A stretch of 64,000 bases of DNA, from assembly GCA_907164885.2 (NCBI GenBank), contig OU015493.1, positions 123,381,193 through 123,445,192 of the forward strand. The letters run 5' to 3'. The notes beneath the pieces are model-generated. The model was not told the origin of the DNA. It worked only from the letters and a program-made list of their open reading frames with translations, and searched no databases. This stretch comes from Dolomedes plantarius (Eukaryota; Arthropoda; Arachnida; Araneae; Dolomedidae). The translations under genes and the position numbers were made by a program. The first letter of the stretch is position 1, and each line of letters begins with the position of its first letter. Shown here in pieces: positions 46,199-57,616 of the stretch.

Positions 46199-47870
46199 GT
46201 AATTTTAATAATTCAATGTTTACATGTAACAGAAGAAAAAAACTTAGTCAGATTTTAATGTTTTATCTTACTTCAAAAAAAATTAATGTTTAAAAATTTT
46301 AGGGATTTAATTTATATTTAAAAACTCTAAAACTTGATTAGCAATTAAATTAGCATATAAGGACCATTGAAATCTTTTTGACGAAAGGAGCAGAATTATA
46401 TCACTATTTTATAAAGATTTGAAAGCACGCAATGAAAGACTTATTTTTTGTATCATCTATTTAAGATTTAACTTTTGAAATTTCTTGATTCTTTTAAACA
46501 GTAAGTATTTAATAAAGAATTATTTGTAACAAAGTTAGGAGTCTAAAAATATGAAATATGATTCAGGAGCGAGGGGGGGGGGAGGGAAGGGTGCTATTAA
46601 ACATTTGAATGTCATTTGTTTTACTTAATTTACAGACATTCAACTGAAAATGTTAAATATGGCTCTAGGGTGCAAAAAAATCTTTGAATCAGGCTTCGCT
46701 ATCCTCATTTTACAGAAATTTAACAAAATTTATTATTTAATGTATAAAGTAACGCAATTATTCAGGGATACGATTTAGGATTTTATTAAATATCTACATA
46801 TTTATTTTAAGATAATTAGCTTTTCAGTCCTGAAGAAAATATACTTAAATTTATTACAGAACAAACAAGGAATTATTAATATCTTTCGAAAATGTTGAGT
46901 TCTTAGTTCAAAATTCACTTGAAAGCCTTCAAGTTATATTTATAAAATAGGGAAGGGAATATTTATTAAAAATATTTTAGAATGAATAATTTTAAGAATG
47001 GACATATTTATCTCATATATTTGAGAGCAATACAAATATCGAGTTTGAAATAAGATTATTGATTGTGGTTGTTTATGGAAATGGAGGAAATTTTAAGTTC
47101 ATTAACTGACTTAATCATATTAACAGCAGTAAGATATTGACTTTAATAACTTATACAATAATTTTAACAACATTAATTTGCTTCTTACTGAAAAATTGAA
47201 AATGCGAATATTAAAGAGACAAGAATGAGCAAGAGTTTAACTGGATTTCTACTAAATTAATAATATTACTAAATCCACCTTTATAGAGTTCGGTTTTATC
47301 TGTACAAGAGGCTGCAGTAGTAAATTAGGACGGAGAGTGATAAATTTCTCGTACTTATGATAATGTGCTTTTTGATGCTGTGGAAACATGTTCATTGAGA
47401 AAATATTTTTGAACGTAATAACTACAAAAAGAAATACTGTTTAGGTTTACTTTAAAATAACTTGGGATTCTTTCAAAAGGGTCATAATATTATTCCGATT
47501 TTCCTGTGTTCGTTAGGATTGAATAAAATCTCTGTCGTGGGGTACGACATATATATAAAAAGAAAAGAAAATAGAAAAGGTGCAGAAAAACCAATTAACA
47601 AACGGAACGGAAAATGGAATAGTAAAATGACGCCAGACGATACGAGAAGAATGTTGTGGGGATACAATATGTTAGGAGTTCAAAAAGGGCAGACAACCCA
47701 ATTAAATCGAACAGTCGGCGGTGCTATGAGAAAATTGGAATGGCAATTGATCAGACAAAAGAGCCGGATGAAGAGAAGAGATTGAAAGGAAACAATTAAG
47801 AGTCGAAACAGCGAAGGAAGACGTTGAGATGAAAAGGGAATTGTTGACAAAGAGAAGAGGACCCCACACA
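46199..47870. other. AT-rich non-coding DNA, purine-rich toward its right end
   Basis: No gene recognised. A G-rich run occurs at about 46569-46588. The 107-codon frame at 47462-47785 is lysine/arginine-rich because the strand is purine-rich; it has no family motif. Confidence 0.45.
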
Positions 47871-48600
47871 TAGGAGATGTTCTGGGAAAACACATTTCCT
47901 AGAAAAATAGGAATGAGTCAAGGGCGGGATTGTTCGAGTATAAAACGCCCCTCACTCTAAATGGTGGAAGGAATGATTAGGGGAGGAACATGTTAACGAA
48001 TCAAAAGTGGAAGTATAAAGAAAAAGGTTGAACATGAGAGACGAATAAAAATGTAAAAGGCGGGGCGTTGAGAACATAATAAAAAATAGAGAGAGTGAAA
48101 AAAAATGAGAAATATCAGATTGATGGTGACTCTGAGAGTTGGCACCCAAAATAGAGAGTGGTAGCCTCGTAAGCGAGAAGGCAAAAGAATATATATGGGA
48201 GATTGCGCCCCGACGTAGCGCATCGCTGTAAGCCGGCAACTCAACGATGAAAGGAACATCAATGAGCAGCAGAACCGATATAGATTGCTTGAACCCCGCA
48301 AGCTAGCCTAGAGAATCCTCGGAGCCGACGTAGATTGCCTGAACCCCGCAAGCTAGCATAGAGAATCCGCGGAGCCGACATAGATTGCCTGAACCCCTGC
48401 AAGCTACCTATGAGATGATAAGAGGTGAGACTCGGAACCACGACGGAGTGACTAATCCCCACCAGCAACGAATGGAGAACTGATCCGGCCGTTAAAGTCT
48501 GACTATTCCTACGTTATTGAGCGAGTCCGAATAGAGACCCCAATAGTCACTTGAATATGCCAGCCAAAGTCCACTTCTGCAGTCTGCAAAAATGGAGGTA
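47870..48600 (+). mobile_element. LTR-like segment with TATA box and 50-bp minisatellite
   Basis: TGTTCTGGGAAAACAC at about 47878 could be an LTR start. A TATA box (gagtataaaacgcccc) lies at about 47937. A leader follows with a 50-bp minisatellite, then cttctgcagtctgca near 48577, followed by aaaatggaggtaacc, where tggaggtaacc could be a primer-binding site. The minisatellite after a TATA box parallels 2758-3655. No second LTR or gag/pol was found, so a host promoter plus first exon (donor gag/gtaacc) is the alternative. Confidence 0.35.
48271..48415 (+). repeat. 50-bp minisatellite, 3 units
   Basis: ccga(t/c)(a/g)tagattgc starts units at 48275, 48325 and 48375; each contains tgaacccc(t)gcaagcta. 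Confidence 0.9.
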
Positions 48601-48803
48601 ACCTTTTATTAACTATTGCCAAATTTCACGAGTTACCCGAGTCTTATATGATAGGCGGAAATTAAGGAATAAGATGATATATTGCGTACCGAAATGATAT
48701 TAATTTAAATAGATGAAATAATATAGGCAAATAATACAGTGATATAATGAGAATGTCTGTAAGTTCAAATTAATAAGAATATAATTGAATGTATACTAAT
48801 ATT

Positions 48804-49284
48804 TGCATTGTGTGAATAAATTAATGTATTGTTTAAAATCAGAGTAATGGTATCATTGCCTACCACTATAACCAATCACGACCCACCCAAAGAAACTCTA
48901 CGACAATCTCTTCAGAAACTGCACACAAAATAAAATTTATTATTTTGTAACTTCTTCAGGTGCATACACAAATTCAAACAGAAAATACGTAACAACTGTC
49001 TTCTATACAGCAGAAAACTAATAACACAAGTCAGGATACTAGAGACTTCAATACAATACACGCCTGACGCACTTTCAATACATACAATTCTCAGTCAGCT
49101 AGATATCTCTAGCAGCTTCCAGAAAGATTTAGACGGCAAGTTTACGACTATTTGGCGCCATACCACCAAATGTGGCGAAATGTCGCCAAATTCGGTGACC
49201 AAAATAAGTCACCAAATCCATTGCCCATTTGGAGATAACTCTCATATTTGGCTAGATTACCATAGACTTGAAAAATTCGTAACA
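48804..49284 (-). mobile_element. Candidate solo LTR
   Basis: Minus-strand reading starts TGTTACGAATTTTTCAAG (49284) and may end AATGCA at 48804. It contains an AATAAA in caaaataataaattttatt about 130 bp before that end and ggtggtatggcgccaaat in its first third. Possible 4-5 bp flanks atat are too weak to prove the ends. Confidence 0.4.
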
Positions 49285-50249
49285 ATATGATCACTGCTTA
49301 ACATGGTTCAATCTTTGGAAGAACATCATTTTAATTTATTTAGAAAGTGTAAGGCACAGATTTGATTTTACTACGAACCGGAATTTATTTTACATAACCT
49401 TTCTGCCACAGATCTTGCCAAAGTTTCTCAATATCATTATAACTGAAGCACGAGATTTAAAAACTAGATAAGTTATCGATAAAGGTCAATACGAAAGTAA
49501 AAAATCTCTCTAAATTTTCATTCACAGCCATAGTAGCTATAACTGGAGCAGTTTTCTTCCTATTCGACGCGAGATACTGCCAAGGCTGTCGATAGCGAGG
49601 ATCTGAATGCTAAATGAAACAGGCAAATAATTATGAAACTATATTAGGATGAAGTGTGTTTCGAAGAGATAACGTTTAGAGGCATCTTGTTATTCTAAAT
49701 TACTATTTTTTCTGTATTTTGTATTCATTGGTTGAAAGTAATACTTTTATTCTGGTTGTAAACATAATTTTAGTTGCACTAAGTCCAGTCTTTGAATTTA
49801 AGATCTTAGTTTTGATTTTGACATGATTTGATCTTAAAACGTAATTCTGGAATTGGAATTTGTGAGTCAACTGGCAAAATTAACTGAAAATGTCCGCGTT
49901 AAATTCCCCTTTTTATACTACTAAAATAATTTTGAGCGTTTTTTTCTGTGCTAGGCATTGATAAAATAGCCCAAATAAAATAACCATAGCATTTAAAGAC
50001 TGTGATAGGAGGCTTTGATTGTTGTTGATCCCATTTTGAAAATTTTAATTTCTGCACGGCACAATAACGTGGGAGTCCTATACTCTTGAAAATATCATCA
50101 TGCTTACATGGATTTTTATTTTTTCATAATCAGAAAAAAATAGAATAAATGGCTGTAAAAGGATTGGTTGTCAATATGCGCGTGATGGTTGATTAATTAT
50201 GCATAAAATTTCGTATGTCAGCTTTAAATTTATCGATGTTTTTAGTTCA
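49285..50249. other. AT-rich non-coding DNA
   Basis: No feature recognised. Confidence 0.5.
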
Positions 50250-50405
50250 TGGTCGTCCTCACCTCGATCTTTCTCTGATCGACGACGTTAAAGGTAAGTA
50301 ACACGCGTAAAGTAATACACTTGTAGGAATATTCAAAATATTTTATTCACACGACTCAGAAGGAAGCACAATGCTTAAACCTATTCACAAAACTAATTTA
50401 CAATA

Positions 50406-50988
50406 CAGGGTGTCTGAAAAATCCTTCACACATTTTAAAAATTTATGCAAAAAAGAAAACACAAAAGCTAGGAACAAGAAATTCACATATGTGTTACCTT
50501 AGATATTAAAGTTTATTATAGTACAGTCAATGAATTTGAGTATGTGAAGTTTTTGTGGTATGGAGAACATCTAGTGGGCAATCAATCTCAGCCTGTGCAC
50601 TCCAAAATGGATTCCGTAACACATGAAACTGCATTGTTTTGAGTTCTTCAACACTAAAACCGATTATCAAGGACATTTCCCGTTTCCAGAAACTTTTTAC
50701 ACCAAGCTAAGATGTTGTTAAGACTTGGAGGATCTTTCCCAAATTTCGTTGCACTCGCGTGACAGATTCCATTTAGATAACAGCCAAAACATATTGCTTT
50801 CTCTGATGGAGTAGTCATTTTATAACTTCCACTTTCATGGAACAACTAACGCCACCTTTTCAACTTTTTCGACACAGAAAAACTCTAATATATATAAGGT
50901 AACACATCTGAGAATTTCCACTTCTTACTTGTATACTTAAAAAAAAAACATTATTTTAAAATGTGTCAAGGTTTTTTGAGACACCCTG
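50406..50988 (-). mobile_element. 583-bp mariner/IS630-type element with CAGGGTGTCT ends
   Basis: Ends CAGGGTGTCTGAAAAATCC and, in reverse complement, CAGGGTGTCTCAAAAAACC, with TA on both sides (50404-50405, 50989-50990). Over 30 bp of inverted repeat. It carries a short antisense relic of the element's DNA-binding region. Confidence 0.85.
50654..50845 (-). pseudogene. DUF4817-like helix-turn-helix relic
   Basis: 63 codons including MTTPSEKAIC, FGKDPPSLNN and ILAWCKKFLETGNV. This matches the pattern of the N-terminal DUF4817-type helix-turn-helix found in arthropod mariner/IS630-like transposases (GKDPP then a W and F..TG). Only this domain remains inside the deleted element. Confidence 0.65.
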
Positions 50989-51164
50989 TATATACATTAA
51001 CTATCTCTACCTCAGTCATCTCACTCTTACTGAAAGCCGACAAAAACTCAATACGTCTTCGGAGTCACCGTACTCTTCTCTCTAACTCCCCAACACAGAC
51101 TGAACCCCTCATAGGACCTCCACAGCGTCGTCCTCTTCTCTGGTAGAGAGAACCAGGAACGACA

Positions 51165-51990
51165 CTAATTGATTTTTTTTGGAACTATGCAGAAAACAAA
51201 CACAAAATTTAGTAACCCAAGTTTCTTGAACGAACTCTGTTAAAACACATGAAAGCAGGAACTGAAAAGCTTGTAAGTTCTATGCTGCTAATCATATTTC
51301 CTTCCGAACCGCGATATCTGTCTTTACAACCTCACTATAATACGATTAGATTTTATTAAAACAACCCTACTTTCTCAAATTGCCCTACATATCGTACAAT
51401 TTTAAGTCAGACGGATTATAACAATAATGCTTTTAATAAAAAAAATCTATAAAAATAATTGTTATAAATACAAACAGGTATAAACTATTTATTACCCCGT
51501 TTTTATTAACTCGATTTCTTGTTTGTGTGTTTGTCCAGTACAAATCTTGCAATCGATTTTTAACTAACATCGCGACTAGCTAGACATTTGAAACTTTTAG
51601 AATAGCTCAAAACACGATGACAATGCGTTCTTTTAATACTGTTAGCCATCTTTAAGCAGAATGGAATTCATTTTCAGTTAATTTTGTTTGGTATCGAAAG
51701 TTAGTCCGGAAAAAATCCGCAAGGTGGCGCTTCGATCGAATTCGATGCTTGCACTTTTGCGTAACGGCGTTTGACAATTTTGATAACAGAATACACGTGA
51801 ATTTAGTATGCTTACAAAAATATTGTGCGAAAAATTAAAAAATATTATAAAAGTTAGCAGTTTATAAAGTCTGTGGATAGTGGAAATGACTAAAAATTGA
51901 TTAAAATTAATGAAAAGAAAGTGAAAAACGTGGTATATAAAAAGTTCTTTTTATCTTGTAATTATTTTTATCCTAGTTTCCGATCTAAAC
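51165..51990. other. Non-coding DNA with a CTCF-like site
   Basis: No gene recognised. At 51717-51730 ccgcaaggtggcgc resembles the CTCF core and lies in a short CpG-dense patch (51713-51770) within otherwise AT-rich DNA. Confidence 0.35.
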
Positions 51991-51999
51991 AATACTATC

Positions 52000-52430
52000 A
52001 AGTGCTTGTCTTCCACCGCTCAGTGTAATGGAGGTAAAGAAAATCAAACATTCAGGTTCCTTTACTTCGCAGATAGATGATTCTGTTTATCACTCCATGG
52101 ATCCATTATCCTCCCTTATGGAAAAATAGGGTAAACGGCATGACTCACCGAAGCAATACCTTATTCACGCGGCTAATTCATAAAGGATAACTATAAATCA
52201 GGAGGTCAAAAACGGCGAAATACCGTCTTTGCCACTTTGACCAGGGATAATATTACGCAGCAGTTGAGAGCAATTATCTTCCGTCGATAAGCACCGAGCT
52301 GGTCAGGCGTTATTTACTGCATAAATCAACAGAATGGGATGGGGGAAGGCGAAGGGTCGTATAATGCAACCTGTTCAGATGCAAACCGTAATTTATTGAT
52401 GCAGTGGAATTAATCGCATGACATATACTT
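52000..52430. other. Candidate conserved non-coding element with a small ORF
   Basis: Balanced composition, no repeats, and several transcription-factor-like words (tttattgatgcag, aattaatcgcatgac, taattcataaagg). A 33-codon plus-strand frame (52028-52129) starts ATGGAGGTAAAG just after a good acceptor (ttccaccgctcag) and contains SGSFTSQIDDSVYHSMDPL. It could be a small exon, but no family is recognisable. Confidence 0.35.
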
Positions 52431-52955
52431 CGGAAATTAGAGTTATCAAATTTGACGTTAAATATTCGTTTTGATAACAAATATGTAGTGTTAGAAAAAC
52501 AATATAGGTTTACGAAATTTTGGTTTTAAATATGTATAGATAATGTTTTCCCTCCATACATATTTTTTAATTCTCTGTAAACCGATCAATAACTGAGGAG
52601 AAAATTAAGAGAAGGCAATCAACGGGTCAATGAGTTTACACACGAAAAGTTTGAGATCTTTATAAGTAATTCCTTGTCAAGCCTAAAGAAGTTCAGAAGT
52701 TTATAGACACATACATGAATATAAGCTTTCATTTTATTGGGATCTGAGTTATATCATCATCATCTTTTTTTTTTTGTGTGTGTATGTGTGTGTGTGTGTG
52801 AAAAGCGGAGACGGAAAATCTTTCTATTCTACTATAAGCAGATTCTGCTTTTATTGTTAATTAAAAACTTACTTGTTAATTTTGAATTTTCCATACATAG
52901 AAATATACCCTTTTAAATATATAAACCCCACATTTTTACTTTCTCTCTTTTTCTC

Positions 52956-52957
<2 letters not shown>
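52431..52957. other. Non-coding DNA with a GT microsatellite
   Basis: (GT)n at about 52771-52800 after a T run. Nothing else recognised. Confidence 0.6.

Positions 52958-52999
<42 letters not shown>
52958..52999. repeat. (TA)n microsatellite
   Basis: About 20 TA units, directly followed by a pogo-like terminus. Confidence 0.95.
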
Positions 53000-53003
<4 letters not shown>

Positions 53004-53345
53004 AACCTCTATCTATTGTTTTTAAAGGGACCTATTCCTATTGTACTAAAACGTAACCAATATATTCAACTTGTAACCAATATATTTCGAAAAAACATAT
53101 CAGAAAAATGAAAGTAAAATGTTGCTTACATTATTTCAGAAAAAATATTAGCTGCAGTGGATTTCCATCCAATGTTCTGTCCATTAAGTAAAGATCTATA
53201 TCATTATTCCCTTGAAAACGGATATGTAATATATGCATAAAATATATCTTGATTTATTGTTAAAATTAAAACAGTCAGACGTACAGAATATGTCAAACCT
53301 ATGGATAAATCTTCTAATCCTCCTTAAAAGATTAGAGGAGAGTGT
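53000..53345 (+). mobile_element. pogo/Tigger-like fragment, one end only
   Basis: agtgaaacctctatctattg followed by aaagggacc is the typical start of a pogo-type terminal repeat. No right end was found; the interior is AT-rich and its extent is uncertain. Confidence 0.5.
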
Positions 53346-53385
53346 TCAAATTCTTTGTTGGGCTGTAATTTTTGCATATCAAAGA

Positions 53386-53743
53386 CGTTCTTGTTGTTGT
53401 TCCAAATTTCCCCTGGCCGGAAGTTCCAGACCAGGTACCTATAGGCTTTTCGGGCTGAATACTGTGGCTCCAGTTTGTAATAGCATCACAAAGGTCGGAG
53501 CCCGACTTATTGCCACCACAATTTTGACAGAACACCCACAGGGGCGACATCTGGCGGATCATACTTTCCCCATCCACTGACCTTATAGAAGGACTTTTCC
53601 GTCTACAGATTTAACGTGCCCATATCCGGCCTAAACACGAGGGTATTTTAATGACGCTTGTCGGGAATCGATCCTAGCACCCACCCCACCCCACCCTCGG
53701 TGTACCTAAAGCCGACGTGTTACCACTAGGCTACATCGGACCC
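53386..53743 (-). mobile_element. SINE-A copy 4
   Basis: Perfect target-site duplication gcatatcaaaga at 53374-53385 and 53744-53755. The minus strand begins gggtccgatgtagcctagtgg (A-box region), has a B-box-like ggatcgattcccgac, the family body and a terminal (AAC)n. A short gggtgg repeat expands the anticodon region. This is the reference copy for the family. Confidence 0.92.
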
Positions 53744-54032
53744 GCATATCAAAGATAAATCGGTTTAAATCTTCTGAAAAGAACTTTATGAACCGAGTAT
53801 GAATCGTAAATAGGCACATGATATCAGACAGACACATGTTATCACCTACACACTTTGAGGACCTTACCATCAGATAAAAGGGCTAATCGCTTACTTTACC
53901 TTGGCTTGCAAAATGCATTTATTGAAATTAAAATGAAATTTTGGTCCAATTCACAAAGTATATAAAATATATAAAGTAAAAAAAAACCGTAAAAAATGTT
54001 TTAGAAAATAGGTAACACATAAATGTCCATTC

Positions 54033-54290
54033 ATAATTCTTTGAAGCTCGGTATAAGGGGCTTAAGTCAAAAGCAGTGATTTTTAGATATTTGTTAGTAT
54101 TGACATAAAAAAATCTTTTAACTGGTATAAAAGGCTTAAGTCTATCAATTTTGTATACCAAATTACATTTCCTTGTACAAAAGATTCAAGTAGAAATTAT
54201 AGTTCTGCGATTGGTATAAAAGCCAATACTTGGTATATTTAAATCACTGTTTTTGACTTAAGCCCTTTATAAAGGGCTTCAAAGAATTAT
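54033..54290. mobile_element. GTATAAAGGGCTTAAGT MITE, copy 2
   Basis: 258 bp. Inverted ends ataattctttgaagc (54033, 54276) lead into cggtataaggggcttaagtc and its partner. Internal markers gatatttgttagtattgac, taaaaggcttaagtct and ggtataaaagccaata match 59864-60125. Confidence 0.85.
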
Positions 54291-54369
54291 ATTCAAATCA
54301 TCACATAAAAAAATTAAAAAATACTCAATCCTATCATAAATAACTAAAAATGTTTCCCCCTAGAATATT

Positions 54370-54850
54370 TTCCGAAGAAAGCTAGAAATTGCTGAAATCC
54401 ATTCTCCAAACAACGGAAGATGCATGAAAGTTAATTTCACCGTCACTTTTTGAGAAAGAGCCCCAGATGCTCACCTAATCAAAAATACATAAACAAAAGC
54501 TTCTCTCTTTCTCTCTTTTTTTAATGAAGTTTAGTTTGAACATGATGAGAGCACACGATGCCTGCGCCGTCATTACCCAACCTACCCTGGACCGCTCCGG
54601 AGAGGTTTTATTGCCCAGCGTTATTCACCATTACTGATTATATTATTAAAAGAAATGGAAGATATTTCTTAAAAAATCGAGTTCCAGTAATTGATGAGGG
54701 TGAAGATTTTTGTCGTCGGTGTAAGGATTAGTGAATATAGGAGACATTACGCTGCAGCAAGAGCATATTCTTCGCTTAAAAGACATTATTTTTATATGAC
54801 GTTCTGTAATGGAATACATTTATTCACGAGTGTATGGAAACTTATTTTTC
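54370..54850 (+). repeat. Duplicated non-coding block D3, copy 1
   Basis: Direct partner of 58940-59430. Shared anchors are ttaatgaagtttagtt, agcgttattcaccatta (54617) and gagacattacg (54741), the last two 124 bp apart in both copies. Composition is balanced and TAAT-rich. The 73-codon frame in copy 2 is not open here, which argues against coding. Confidence 0.7.
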
Positions 54851-55063
54851 TTCTTTAAAAGTATGCTTCTTTTACATCCGCCGTTAAAGTCGGATAGTAA
54901 AATATTTGAAAGAGGGGATGTCTTTATGCTCTTTTTTTGTGGGTTGTATTTCCTTTTCAGTATCACAACAATAATTGTTATTTAAATCATCCCCAATATT
55001 GACTGTTCTGCGGAAGATTGAATCCCCATATCTCATCCCCCCATATCATTTCAAGTGTTGTTG

Positions 55064-55130
55064 TTGTTGTTTGTAATGACCCCTGGCCGATAATTTATTC
55101 CAGACCAGGTCCATATAGGCTGTAGCGTAC
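55064..55130 (-). mobile_element. SINE-A 3' fragment
   Basis: (GTT)n then cctggccgataatttattcc and ccaggtccatataggct, the tail end of SINE-A in minus orientation; the rest is missing. Confidence 0.75.
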
Positions 55131-55337
55131 TCTGAGGCGTTCGTGGTTTAATAGAATAAGTTTTCGAATAGTTTCGTGGCAAGTAAACATAATAAATCGA
55201 GTGGTCAAATTTAACAGGCAGATTCTTAACTATAAAATCTATTGAATTTAACCTTTAGCTTACGGGGCCCAATTTTCCGATTCTCTCTTTAGAACAGGAA
55301 ATTTCATACCCCCTTTGTAAGATCAGCCATGAAGGGG

Positions 55338-55340
<3 letters not shown>

Positions 55341-55416
<76 letters not shown>
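55341..55416. repeat. (TA)n microsatellite
   Basis: About 37 TA units in the core of copy B; source of the (YI)n frames on both strands. Confidence 0.97.
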
Positions 55417-55417
<1 letters not shown>

Positions 55418-55847
55418 CATACTGGACAACCCAAGGAAAGAATGGGCGTCCAGCACATCACGGGGAATGAAGAGTAGTCGTGGCTCGAATAAACGACGCG
55501 GCAAGTTACGGCATTAAATTTTATTAGACGGAGAATACGTCTTTCCAAGACAATTACAAAATCAAAAAAGCGTACATGTTTCCGTTCATGTGGTTTATAT
55601 AAACTTTGTCATGTGATCATCATCGCGATTAGGGATTTGCTGTTGTCGATAAGTCACATGTGGTTTTATATAATCTGCGCAGAGCTTATCTAAAATATGG
55701 GGGACGCCATGCATTTTTGAAAAAGGAAGCCATTTAATATTTTCTCTCGAGGTTATTAGAGTTTAGAATCAAAAGCGAAATTTAGCTCGTACGCCCAAGG
55801 GAATTTAGAATAATGTTAGATTTTAAAATGGTATGGGGATTTTAATG

Positions 55848-55894
<47 letters not shown>

Positions 55895-55897
<3 letters not shown>

Positions 55898-56028
55898 GGC
55901 TAGATTTGAGGCGGAACGCGCCGGAACGGTGTTCCGGTACCTCTCTTTATCAATAATTTGGAATACTCCCCCACATACCTCCGAAAGGTTACCGTTCCGG
56001 CACCTCTATTTCTAGAAATCTAGCACTG
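55895..56028. mobile_element. Short hAT-type MITE in a TA tract
   Basis: About 134 bp with ends CAGGGCTAGATTT and (reverse complement) CAGTGCTAGATTT, flanked by tatatata on both sides, which fits an 8-bp hAT duplication. Inside, gccggaacggtgttccgg and ccgttccggcacc form a second inverted block. Confidence 0.8.
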
Positions 56029-56097
56029 TATATATATATATTCTTGGGCCCGTATTCTTGGGATACGTGCTGTCTCACCCCATAAGGAAAAGGTTAA

Positions 56098-56787
56098 TAA
56101 CAACAAACAGAACACATTACATATAAAGTTAAAGTAGATTTAGAGTCAGGTGCATAAGACATTTAACAGTTGCGCTCCGCGGCTAGTTTAACCTTCTCGA
56201 GGAGCTTGACCGCCGAAATGCGACCGCCTAGCCCAGATGTTCATGGGTTTTTCTCGAAAATCACAAAGTCCGTTGACTATATTTCGCTGCGTTCTCTTTG
56301 TCGGGTTTTTTTTTTGAATTCCCAGATAATACACCCTTTACCGAGAGGATGCCGTGGGATTAGTCAGATGTCAGATGTCATGCTTATCGACAAACATTTC
56401 GGCCATCTTCATGATCGCTATAGTGTCAGACTCATTGAGATATTGTTCTGGAAAGACAGATTTACTAGTGGTGTTGCAAGATAATGGTGCTTTCGTCCAG
56501 TTTTCACCCACATTATCTCAGTAACTGATCTCCCGGGGCTTAACTTCCAGGCTCGGAATTTGCACACGTGTTTCGAAATCGCTGGGAACACGAAATGGAT
56601 ATTTCTCTAAACACACAGATGTGTTAGGATCCTTTCGCAGGTCATGAGAACCCACATGATACATGCGTGACGTCACAAGACTAACGGGCTAATGGGTGCG
56701 GCTCCGGCTTATAATGGCGTCAGGGGTCTCGTGTGTTGAGAGTAACACGAACTTCTTCAATTCATTTCAGAGCGTACTTTGGAGGTT
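56098..56787. other. GC-richer unclassified stretch
   Basis: A 104-codon frame (56170-56484) is open but has no motif I recognise. A perfect CRE palindrome gtgacgtcac lies at about 56669, followed by a TATA-like gcttataatgg 40 bp on. It may be old retrotransposon sequence or a promoter. There is no supporting repeat copy in the window. Confidence 0.3.
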
Positions 56788-57131
56788 GGGCTCTAGGTGG
56801 CCTAGCGGTAGCGAGCCAGCCTTTCGGTGCTGAGGGTGCTCGAATCGAATCCCGACAAGTGCCATTAAATATCTTCGTGTCTAGGCCGGATATGGGCGCG
56901 TTAAATCCGTAGACCGGAAAGTCCCTCTATGAGGTCAGAGATAGTGGGAGAGGGTGCAATTCTCTCAGTTGTCGCCCCTGGGGGTGCTCGGTCAAAATTG
57001 AGGTGGCAACTAGGTAAGACGGACTCCGACCCTTGTGCTGCTATATAAACCGGAGCCGCACACTTCAGCCCGAAGTCTATATGGACCTGATATGGAACTT
57101 CCGGCCAGGGGGAATTCGAAACAACAACAAT
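56788..57131 (+). mobile_element. SINE-A copy 5
   Basis: Starts gggctctaggtggcctagc, with A box ggcctagcggtagcgagcc and B box gctcgaatcgaatccc, the family body, and a tail ttccggccagggggaattc then (AAC)n. No clear target-site duplication. The 99-codon minus-strand frame lies in it and is not a gene. Confidence 0.88.
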
Positions 57132-57407
57132 ATTATTGTAAACTGTTGAAACTTGGGAATCTAACTTCTGGGAAGGGGGGAAAGCTGACTTTGGAACCAA
57201 AATCTCCGGTTATGAATTCTATTGAATGCGTAAGGTTTTGCTGCTGTTTGAAGTCAGCTTTTAGGTGTAGAGGATTATCTGTGTATCATTCGTGTTACGA
57301 AAGGTCATCGAGCGCTCTATACCACCCTTTCAGAATAACTAGTGTATACAATATCAGATACAATAATGAATTTACTCTTTTATGATGCTTGTTCCCTACT
57401 ACTTAAA
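57132..57407. other. Non-coding DNA
   Basis: No feature recognised; an open frame at 57035-57385 begins within the SINE. Confidence 0.45.
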
Positions 57408-57475
57408 CCCATAGACTGCATGGACCTGGTCTGAAACTTCGTGTCAGGGAGCATTAGAAACAACATCCTCAACAC
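57408..57475 (+). mobile_element. SINE-A 3' fragment
   Basis: catagactgcatggacctgg and ttcgtgtcagggagcattag then aacaacatcc: only the last 65 bp of the family are present. Confidence 0.7.
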
Positions 57476-57616
57476 GTGTATTCAAATGTTTCAATTACCT
57501 GATTTACATAAATCTAGCCACTGGAAAATATTATTTTATTACTGGAGCCTATCACGAATAAGGTTTGAAAACGAAAGAAATAATACGATTGTCTTGATTC
57601 GAATGTCTTGATTCAA

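Larger units (their letters stand above)
50250..51164 (-). mobile_element. Possible LTR remnant split by a mariner-type element
   Basis: Two GC-richer flanks of the element at 50406-50988 read on the minus strand as one segment: TGTCGTTCCTGGTTC at 51164, ggtgactccgaagacg, then beyond the insert gtgtgaataaaatatttt (a polyadenylation signal) and acgcgtgttacttacc. Ends and duplication are unproven, so this is a weak call. Confidence 0.25.
55252..56093 (+). mobile_element. TTAACC-type element, copy B, with nested inserts
   Basis: Perfect TTAA on both sides (55248-55251, 56094-56097). Left arm CCTTTAGCTTACGGGGCCC, right arm ccccataaggaaaagg. The TA core is split into 55341-55416, 55849-55891 and 56027-56040 by an unclassified insert (55417-55848, with TATA- and AATAAA-like signals on the minus strand) and by a hAT MITE (55895-56028). 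Confidence 0.8.

Noticed and set aside
47462..47785. 107-codon plus-strand frame
   Set aside because: Basic composition follows from a purine-rich strand. It depends on a non-ATG start at 47462, has no domain, and shadow frames exist on the other strand.
55417..55848. Full LTR call for the large insert in copy B
   Set aside because: TATA- and AATAAA-like signals occur, but the ends are not TG...CA and no target-site duplication can be shown in TA repeats; left as unclassified.
56330..56480. Hammerhead ribozyme-like text on the minus strand
   Set aside because: gatggccgaaatg is present but the required CUGANGA core is not, so no ribozyme is called.
56170..56484. 104-codon plus-strand frame
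   Set aside because: Open by chance in GC-richer DNA; no motif, no splice context that I could support.
56901..57200. 99-codon minus-strand frame, and similar frames at 304-573, 34530-34757 and 53332-53577
   Set aside because: They lie in SINE-A copies and look alike because the SINE is repeated, not because of a protein family.
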